NCBI GenBank assembly: GCA_015956445.1
Contig: WIUZ02000006.1
Span: forward strand, 1,054,001 to 1,118,000
DNA: 64,000 bases
From: Thelephora terrestris
Taxonomy: Eukaryota > Basidiomycota > Agaricomycetes > Thelephorales > Thelephoraceae
Reading direction: 5' to 3'
Part shown: piece after piece, positions 56,476 through 64,000 of the stretch
How positions within the stretch are numbered: position 1 is the first letter of the stretch
Layout: the number at the start of each line of letters is the position of its first letter
Program-made: the position numbers and the translations under genes
The notes under the pieces: model-generated
Databases searched by the model: none
Told to the model about the DNA's origin: nothing
The model's input: the letters and a program-made list of their open reading frames with translations, nothing else

Positions 56476-59400
56476 TCAGTCTGCTTCCTGGAGCTTTGAA
56501 CGGATGTAGTTCAAGGCAGATCCAGCTCGTAACCAATTGAGCTGGTCAGTGGACATGGTGTGCTTAGTTGGAATCTCAAAGGCCTCTCCGGAAAGTTTAG
56601 TAACTTTCAAGCGAATGGCGCTGGAATGATCGCCGTTGAGGAGACCCTCTAGGCCAATGGTCTCAACGATATCCCCTGATCCGATTTTTGAATAGTCGGC
56701 GGTATCTGTAAACCATAAAGGTAAAACCCCTTGTTTCTGTCTCTCTTGTCAGCATGTCGAGGGGTAAAGATTTCTACAATCAACTCTCACTTTAAGGTTG
56801 GTTTCGTGTATACGCGCGAAGGATCGAGCGACGATCATCCCACACCCTGTGAAAAAAAGACAGGGGATAAGCGAAACAAGTCTCCCACATCGTAAATATA
56901 CGTACCATAAAACCTGGGTTGCAAAGCTGCGTGTTCACGTGCGCTGCCCTCACCGTAATTTTCGTCAACAACCAATGCCCACGGTTGCCCCCGAGCTTTG
57001 AATCGCTTCGCAACGCCGGGGATAGTGTCTTTCTCCGATTGGGATGCACCGTGGTCGGTATCAAAGGCAACGTTCATATCTCCGCCTTCGTCGTTGATGG
57101 CCTTTGTTAAGTGATGATGAGTTTTACTGAATGGTGAAGCAATAGGCACACACGGTGATCACTGGTGCGGGAGAATCAGAAACAAACAGGAATGAACAAA
57201 AAGGATGGCTTACGAAGGTTCTCAGAGATGTTCGTGATATGTCCCTTGTATTTCAGCCATTTTCCCTGGAAGGCGTCGCACCGGTGAGCATTTTTACCGT
57301 ATCAACAATGTGTTCTTACAGCAGCGGAGATATGATCGGTTGTGCACTTCCCCCGAACCCGCATTAGGACCTTCAATGGTGGTAACTCGAGTCCTCGGGG
57401 GTTGTGAGGGCCAAAGTGGCTTTCGAATGGCCGAAGGACTTCCAAACGCTGTGAGTCGGGCTTAATCACAACCTCAGTCCCTGGTTGAGGTTCAGGCATC
57501 GGCTTAGGGTAGTAAGACTCATCACCAGGAGTGAAACCCGCTGACGGCAAATCCTTTCCTGCTGGAGGCAGAAATCTGAACAATTCGCCCGACGGTGTCG
57601 TGAGGGAATCCGTCATAGGATTGAAGGAAAGCTTCCCGGCGTAACTCATGGCAGTGACGATTGTGGGGGACGCGAGGAAGTTCATAGTCTTGACGTTTCC
57701 ATCGTTCCTAGAGCGGAAGTTCCGGTTAAATGAAGTAAGGATGGCTACGGAGCGATTGAGCGCATGATAGAGCAGGGATGGGTGCTTGAGTCCCACCATT
57801 TTCTTCTCCTTTCTTGTCCTCACGTTTCCACTGGGTAAAGTTGAGCAACTTTCAGCAGACGGAAGAAAAGTTTCAGACCTGTCCAATACATGGCCCACAT
57901 GCGTTAGCCAACACCGTGGCGCCAGTTTCCTCGAGCAATTCAGTAATCCTGTCCCGCTCAACCGTCGCTCTGATCTGTTCAGACCCTGGGGTGCAGAGGA
58001 AGGGGACCTGCATCTTCAGCCCAGCACTCCTCGCCTGCTGAGCCAAGTTCGCGACACGCGTCTATTGGAGTGTCAGCGCCGTTCAGCTATGCTAGACGAG
58101 TGTGGATTACCATGTCTTCATAAGAACTATTCGTACAGGAGCCAATGAGACCAGCGGACAATTCGTCACTCCACTCATTCTCTTTGATGAAAGATGCGAA
58201 TTTGGACAAGGGAGTGGCCAAATCGGGCGTGAAAGGGCCGTTGATTGTAGGCTCCACTTTTGAGAGATCCTTGCGAACCGTTAGCTGTACGGATTGTTCC
58301 AAAGAAGGTGAAGAATCACAATTTCAATGACTTCGTCGTATTCGGCACCTTCATCCGATGCCAAGAATCCATTCGCAGCCGCCTGGTCCGCCGCGTGGGC
58401 GACAGGGGCTCGCCCTGTGGCATGCAGATACGCCCGCATGTTTGGTGTGTACGGGAACGTTGAGGTAGTGGCACCAACTTCCGCGCCCATGTTGGAGATC
58501 GTTGCGAGCCCTGGAAGGCAAGATTTGAACAAGCAGGCCTTGTTTTGAGCTTTCAACTCACCGGTACATGATTGTTTGAAGACCCCAGGACCAAAGTATT
58601 CGAGAATGCGGCCAGTCCCACCCTATAAAATGATAAGGTGATGCCCCGCCAGGGAAGCGGGTTCCTAACCTTGACTGTCAACTTCCCAGTTAGATAGAGA
58701 ATCAGATCCTTGGTCGTGGCCCAGCCACTCAGATCACCGGTCAGCTTTATTCCTACGCGGAGAACGTGATGAGAAATGGAAGAACCCCATTGTGTCAGTA
58801 CACACCGACGACCTTGGGAGCCTTAAGCTCCCAGGGGGTCCCGGTCATGGCATCGACGGCGTCCGCTCCACCAACCCCAATAGCTAACATACCCAAACCA
58901 GAAGCGTTGGGTGTATGCGAGTCGGTTCCGAGCCTAAGAAACTGGGTTACTTTGTTGCAACGTCACGAAGAGAGACGAACACGCACATCAACATCCCCGG
59001 AGCGGCGTAGTTTTCTAGGACAATTTGGTGGATAATCCCGGACCCAGGCTTCCAAAACTCAATGCCGTACTTCTTCGCCGCACTTTCCAGGAAGTCAAAC
59101 ACCTCCTTGTTTGAAACAATAGCGTTCTGTACGACAGGTTAGACGTGTATTGTGAGCCCCGCAAAGAACCGTCACCTCAAGATCGGCGTGTGCACCGTCT
59201 GACGCCTGGATTAAGTGGTCACAGTGGATGCTGACAGGTACGGCACATCGGGAAAGACCAGCGCTCATAAACTGCAATCTACAGATTCCGGTCAGTTGAT
59301 TGAAGGAGCTTCTCTATTAGGGCGGATATTCACAAAGCCATTCTGAGCATCGATGCCGATCAGCGGGTAGAGTGCTGGAAGCGGTAATGATAACACGTAC

Positions 59401-59760
59401 TGCGCACTTGCATCTTGCATAGCAACCCTCTTGTAGTTGATCATCGTCAGAATCCGGTATGCACGTGGAAGGCACACGACAACCCACTTGTGGATGAAGA
59501 AGAAGATACGTCTCTCCACGCTTAAGTCCTCCACTACTGATGGTCTTCTCTGGGTCGGCCAGATGGCTGTACAAAATCTTCTCTGCCAAAGTCAATGGCC
59601 TATTATCCAGAAGTTTGCGAACCAGCGCAAGTTTTTCTTGAAGAGCATGGTAAGGCGGAGTGATAGAAGTGCAGTCTTTCTCCTGGAGTGAGGCGTAGGT
59701 CGCCAAGTACCTTCGCGCGACGAGAACCCTGCTGGCCTGTCTGCGCAGGAGGACTGACAT
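56476..59760 (-). CDS. Mitochondrial aconitase-family hydratase (probably Aco2 type)
   Basis: Iron-sulphur hydratase of the TCA cycle or, if Aco2-like, of homocitrate dehydration in lysine synthesis. 796 residues in 18 exons: 59488-59760, 59401-59429, 59334-59342, 59176-59278, 58987-59126, 58806-58933, 58670-58752, 58562-58622, 58320-58510, 58111-58269, 57879-58061, 57797-57830, 57320-57744, 57214-57265, 57154-57161, 56906-57101, 56791-56846, 56476-56736. Arg-rich mitochondrial presequence ([19 protein letters not shown]). Cluster ligands Cys384 (LIGSCTNSS) and Cys447/450 ([10 protein letters not shown]), same spacing as yeast Aco1. [40 protein letters not shown] and [16 protein letters not shown] are present. 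Two exons are only 9 and 8 nt. The C-terminus ([19 protein letters not shown]) looks closer to Aco2 than Aco1, from memory. Confidence 0.93.
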
Positions 59761-60982
59761 CGTGAGTCGAAGAGTAGATGTTGGAGGCTGCAGCAAAAAC
59801 CTGTGGATGCTATTGGCCAGAGTCAGTGCTTCGTGATATTCTTCTCACGGTTGCTCATCATCTTATGGAAGCCCATCGGAGTTTCAAATTTACGACACTG
59901 TCACTTGCTCTGGGACCACGCTGAGTCCTTGCTCACAATTCTACGTAAATCAGAGAATATTTCTGGATGGCCCATTCCATGCTCGACGGGCTACCGTCAT
60001 AGCGCCCCCCCCCCGAGGATCGTCAGGTCCACCTCAGGAGGACCGAGATCGTTGAACGCCTTCTTTTGCCATTTTAACGGCGTCGATTACAGTGGTTCTT
60101 AGTGAGTCTCGATCTACGACAATTTGTGATCGGCCGGTGCTTGTCCTGATGGGCCAGATGATCGCAAAGCCCGGAGAATTTGTTTAAACCCTTCCGTCCG
60201 CGTGATGTCGTCAGTTACCCAAAGGAACTTAGCAACAACTCGAAAATCGTTTTTCCTGGGACAGATGGCGGACCATCCGAGCATTGGGCATCGTGCTCCT
60301 CAGCTCAAGTACGTGTAGTCTATTTTAGGCTCTCTGCGCAGGGACTTTATTGCGTTTATGAAATTTGTACGATTAGCCGTTGGGATGTTGAACCACTTGT
60401 TTTAAGCTCATATTGACGCTCCACTTTAGTTTTTCTTGCCCTTCTTCACGTCTGCGCCATTTCCGCTACTCTGCAGCTTGCAGGAGATTACTAAGCGACC
60501 CTTCGCTGGACCGCCTTCACACCATCCACTCATTTAAAAACCGATTGCAGGACTTGCAGGACTCCTACATTCAAAGGTGCGATCAGAGCAATTGGTTTTC
60601 CCTTATTTTCATTACGGCCCCATGGGGTTATGCCTGGAGATGGACATTCCTTTCTGCGAGTGGACGTAGGACGCGGAATGGATATATTCTACCACGCACG
60701 CGGCCTCGGATAGTCTCTCGATTTCGGGGCTTCAGTGTACCATGAGCTTTTTGAGCTTGAAGCTGATGTTTTCTACAACAGTATCCAGTTCAACGACGAT
60801 CAAAATCGCTCCTCCGCACTTCCTCTGACGAGCCGCTGGTGGGAGTTGGCTCAAAGTCCTGATCGTATGTGTTGGTGCTGACCCTCCCTCTTAGACGGCC
60901 CGCCTCTACACCACCACGATTTTCGCCTGGCCTGCTCGTTACCTCTCCCTACCCTTTCGTCCGGATAGAGTCACTGCAAAGA
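59761..60982. other. 1.2 kb without a firm gene
   Basis: Contains a nine-C run near 60005-60013. A 110-codon plus frame ends at 60745, and a plausible peptide (YHELFELEADVFYNSIQFND) is readable at about 60738-60800. These might be upstream exons of the next gene or relics; I found no consistent splicing. Confidence 0.35.
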
Positions 60983-62151
60983 ATGTCATCGTCGAGCTCT
61001 CCGTCCCCATCGTCCTCGCAATCTTCGTCAACATTGTGAGTATTCAGCCTATGGCTCAGGCGGCATGTTTACACTTGCACCGGGGTGTAGCCTCAAAAGA
61101 TTGACTGTGCGCTGATACAAGTCGTTCACATCATCCTCTTCTGCAGGACCCTACAAACATCTTTTCTGAGCACTTCTCCAACAAGTTCGATTGATCAAAA
61201 TGACCTTCCTTCCACTTTGACCCAGTTCCAACCCATCAAAACGGGGGCGCCCCGCTCAGGGTACGATAGTTGCTCATCATTTTCCTCCCGACGCTCAATC
61301 CTCGCCTAGGTTATCCAGCGGTCGCACAGCAATCGTCGCTACCTTCACTGTGCTTGGCATCCTTCTCCTCATCCTCCTGATGGTTCTCGGGTCTTGTCGA
61401 CGGTACCGGAGGAACCAGCTACTCCAAGCTCGTGCCCGGGAAAGGTGCGTTCATTTGCACCTCAAGTGTAAGCGTCCATTCGCTGCGAGTCCCTTTGAGT
61501 ACCAAAACCTTGTTTATCCAGCTTCTTCGATCGGGCGCCAGGACAGTCGTGCGAAAAAGCCCCCCTCTGGTGTTAAGAAGGAACAGAGATTGGAGCACAT
61601 GGAGAGCGAATTTGTGATTGACGGACTTGCTGAAAGACAGTCCAACATAGGAGATGACACTTTATATGACACAAAACACCCACATTTGGCCGGATCCATT
61701 CCTGAATTCAAAATCAACGACTGGGAGCCGAACCATCCTCTGCCGACAATTGCCCCACCTCGAGCTCACTTTCATGATTCGCGGCGGCTCTCTCGTGCAC
61801 CTTCTTACCCATCCTTACATCCTGTCATCTCATCCGTGGAGGGGGATGACGATTCGGACTACCAGCTGCCCATCCATGCGAGCATCGCGTACCCGCCGGA
61901 AACAACAGTTGTCCCAAATCAGAGTTCCGATTGTGAATCGAGTCCCAAGGAACGTGGCTCATGGGTGGTCGGCGACCGGTCGAGTCAATCTTCTCCTCCA
62001 CCTATTCCTCCGAGAAGTCCTCTCCGGAGGGCCTTGTCGATGCGGACCATGTTGAATGTGAGTCATCTCTTCCCCCCCACGGTCTCCGTTGTCCAAACAG
62101 ACCTTAACGGCTCAATTGTAGATATACGCCCGTGAAAGTCTAGTAGGATGA
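60983..62151 (+). CDS. Single-pass membrane protein with Ser-rich outer part
   Basis: 296 residues in five exons: 60983-61035, 61147-61260, 61310-61467, 61522-62057, 62122-62151. A Ser/Thr-rich N-terminus (SSSSSPSPSSQSSST, then TLTLQTSFLSTSPTSSI), probably O-glycosylated, precedes one membrane span (AIVATFTVLGILLLILLMVL) followed by CRRYRR as stop-transfer. The tail is long, polar and proline-rich (SSPPPIPPRSPLRRALS). It resembles the 7237-8214 protein in layout but not in sequence. If the last intron is not spliced the protein ends 26 codons after position 62057 instead of after IYARESLVG. The true start could lie upstream, since no signal peptide is seen. Confidence 0.65.
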
Positions 62152-62409
62152 AGAAGATTTATTCTCACCTTCATCGTATCTTCCTTGACTCCATCTTATG
62201 GGAGCGTGCACCCAACCTAATCATGGGTGCGCGCCAGGAAGTGGTATATCTGGAGCAGTATATTATCGCGAGAATATATTTAAAAGACAACTATTAGGTA
62301 TTCATGATGATATTAAACCCGTAGAACGAGGGAAAGTCGGGGATGAATATTTCAGAGATTGATACCAATAGACTCACTGGTCCTAGTTTGCGTATTTTCA
62401 CACGCTTCC
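62152..62409. promoter_or_regulatory. Upstream region of RPC37
   Basis: AT-rich with TATATTATC at about 62258-62266; may include the RPC37 promoter. Confidence 0.35.
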
Positions 62410-63345
62410 ATGGAAGGAGACGACGAGGTGGTGGGTGTGATGCCCATTCATTACACAAACTCTCTCGCTCCCGATGTCGCAGTCCTCCAGTTCCCGCTTC
62501 TGACACGCCCCCTGGAGGTCCCCCCTTCCGCGGCTGCGAGCGGAAAACGGATCAGGGCTCGAATCAAGCCTAATGTCCGGAAACTCGAGGTTCATGTCCC
62601 TGCAGACATCCGTCCCGAGGTATGGAATAGGGAACGAGCCGCTATCTTGGGCGCTGCGAGGCTTGGAGACGATGAGGAGAAAAATCAAGAGTCCAAGATC
62701 AAGCAGAGAGAAGGGGAGCAACCGAGATTAAGCGAAGTCAGACTGAGCAGCGAGGAAATTCCTCGTGCGGGAACGTACATGATAGGAGTAGTCAGAAATG
62801 GTATGCCATTCTTTACGATGGTTCGTACCGTACTCAAGCAAATTTCAAGGAAGGTTGTCTCTACATCCCATTGCCGAGACGCTCCAGCTACGTCCAACAC
62901 TGACGTATATGGACCACCTTTCAAAAAAGAAAGCGGGGCGTGGGGGCGAGGAGTCTGGGTCAGAGGACGATGGACCTCCCCAATACCCCGATGAAGTCAC
63001 CCTGGACGTGGCTAAGAAAGAGAAGCCTGAACCTCAGGCGAAGGAAGTACAAGTTTCTGTCCGAAAATCTATGCCGGATGAGAAGAACGTTCTAGGAGGG
63101 CTATCTGTTCAAAGGCGAGAATTGTTGGCCCATATCCGCGCAGAAGCAGAAGATCCCTGGGAGGAACTCGTGTACCATGATGGCGCAGTATGGATTGTAC
63201 CTTGTTTGTCTTGTTGGACTTGCCGACTGACAATTGTTCTTAGTCGGATGAATCTCACGACGCTTTCGAGTCGCTGTTATCCAAGGAGGAACAAGAGCTG
63301 CAGACATCTGATAACATGTCGATATTTATTCATGGGAAACCATAG
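62410..63345 (+). CDS. RPC37: RNA polymerase III subunit RPC37 (RPC5/Sin family)
   Basis: Pol III initiation/termination subunit that pairs with RPC53; nuclear. 276 residues in three exons: 62410-62800, 62850-63187, 63244-63345. Family blocks: DDEVVGVMPIHYTNSLAPDV, AVLQFPLLTRPLEVP, RIRARIKPNVRKLEVHVP, TYMIGVVRNGRLSLHPI, then AETLQLRPTLTYMDHL restored across the first splice. A charged linker follows and the C-terminus is GLSVQRRELLAHIRAEAEDP with WEELVYHDG. All phases agree. It converges with APC11, stops only 28 bp apart. Confidence 0.9.
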
Positions 63346-63373
63346 GATGTGACTGCAGTATAGTAACAAGACC

Positions 63374-63793
63374 TCATTGCCCCTGCTGTCCCTGGGGTGG
63401 GACCTTCCTCTCGGCGGTGACTGTGATGATTTTAGCAAAAAGAATATGTTGCTTCGGGATCGAGCACGTACCCCACGTACGACGGTCCATAGGACATTGT
63501 TGCTTCGAGGCAGGCGTGCCAATCCACTTCAGGAGACAGTGCATATGAAAGACATGACTACATTCACCCCATACTGCGTAACTGTCAGTGGTGATTACAA
63601 TGGATGGGTGAATTTGGTACTCACTGAGCGGACAATCATCGCCTGGTACCTTACACGTGGGGCAGCAGCCTTCGTAGGGTACGCGACATATGCCACAAAC
63701 ATCACCTTCACCGTCTCCCTCGTCGTGATCCGTGTTTCCGGTGTCCCATTGCCATTGAGCAATAGCGTGCCATGCCTTGATCTTCACCTTCAT
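63374..63793 (-). CDS. APC11: Anaphase-promoting complex RING subunit Apc11
   Basis: RING-H2 E3 subunit of APC/C that recruits the E2 for ubiquitination of cyclins and securin. 105 residues in three exons: 63625-63793, 63472-63573, 63374-63420. N-terminus MKVKIKAWHAIAQWQWD; zinc ligands in DVCGICRVPYEGCCPTCKVP, GDDCPL, then IWGECSHVFHMHCLLKWI and QQCPMDRRTW. The end is VTAERKVPPQG. Both introns are 51 nt, stop-free and in frame; the spliced form matches the family (CPLIWGECSH) and the unspliced form does not. It has an acidic insert (TDHDEGDGEGD) ahead of the first Cys. Confidence 0.95.
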   Translation of the reverse strand: MKVKIKAWHAIAQWQWDTGNTDHDEGDGEGDVCGICRVPYEGCCPTCKVPGDDCPLSEYQIHPSIVITTDSYAVWGECSHVFHMHCLLKWIGTPASKQQCPMDRRTWGTCSIPKQHILFAKIITVTAERKVPPQGQQGQ

Positions 63794-63974
63794 CAGCTGC
63801 TCAACTGACTAGGTCGCACGCACAGGTTGAGGTGACGATGGACGAAAGGAGTAAAGTGACTTTGAAGTGATCGAGTCAACCGTCGCGTTCGCCCATGAGG
63901 CTAATTGAGTCTCAATAATCTTTAAACGACCAGGCGCGCTTCACAGTAACTGGTAACCCTCCACTCTCACGAAC
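63794..63974. promoter_or_regulatory. Upstream region of APC11 and of a gene at the edge
   Basis: 181 bp between APC11 and a following plus-strand ATG. Confidence 0.3.
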
Positions 63975-64000
63975 ATGGCTCCCCCACTCAGTTCGGATAT
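63975..64000 (+). CDS. Possible start of a gene cut by the window edge
   Basis: ATG in a C-rich context followed by MAPPLSSD. Too short to identify. Confidence 0.2.

Noticed and set aside
1-64000. CRISPR arrays, rRNA genes, bacterial operons
   Set aside because: No spaced direct repeats or rRNA motifs were seen, and the gene structure is clearly eukaryotic.

Overview
This window is nuclear DNA of a basidiomycete fungus, most likely an Agaricomycete. The genes carry many short introns (about 45-70 nt, GT-AG with rare GC-AG). Recognisable fungal housekeeping genes lie close together on both strands. A Plavaka-type transposase gene and a DUF6698-type gene, both typical of Agaricomycetes, sit in the middle. 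Exon coordinates below were rebuilt by hand from splice signals, reading phase and recalled family alignments; none is confirmed by transcripts.

Layout: 1-3.4 kb holds a 3'-truncated mitochondrial DnaJ (MDJ1), a small SET-domain protein and casein kinase 2 alpha. 3.4-7.2 kb has no gene I can name. 7.2-19 kb holds a one-pass membrane protein, a GPI-type GH18 chitinase, a disordered protein, RNA polymerase I subunit RPA12, oligosaccharyltransferase subunit OST5, the ER-shaping protein YOP1 and an UNC93-like transporter. 19-31 kb is the accessory part: two inverted copies of a ~212 bp repeat, a small orphan gene, a tandem duplication with a hairpin, the Plavaka gene, the DUF6698 gene, a small orphan gene and a RecQ-type helicase fragment. 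31-45 kb holds a disordered protein, a large alpha/beta hydrolase, tRNA-Pro(UGG), the triacylglycerol-forming acyltransferase LRO1/PDAT and INO80 subunit IES1. 47-64 kb holds an MIT-domain protein, a Cdc11-type septin, mitochondrial MutS (MSH1), an aconitase-family enzyme, a membrane protein, RNA polymerase III subunit RPC37 and anaphase-promoting complex subunit APC11.

The genes are unrelated housekeeping units rather than a cluster; several share divergent promoters or converge within tens of bases. The most striking feature is splicing. Four genes need micro-exons of 5-17 nt to keep frame and to restore conserved family motifs: PDAT (5, 6, 5, 9 nt), the aconitase-family gene (9, 8 nt), chitinase (8 nt) and the UNC93-like gene (10, 17 nt). 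Many introns are also stop-free multiples of three, so their retention would only lengthen the protein.
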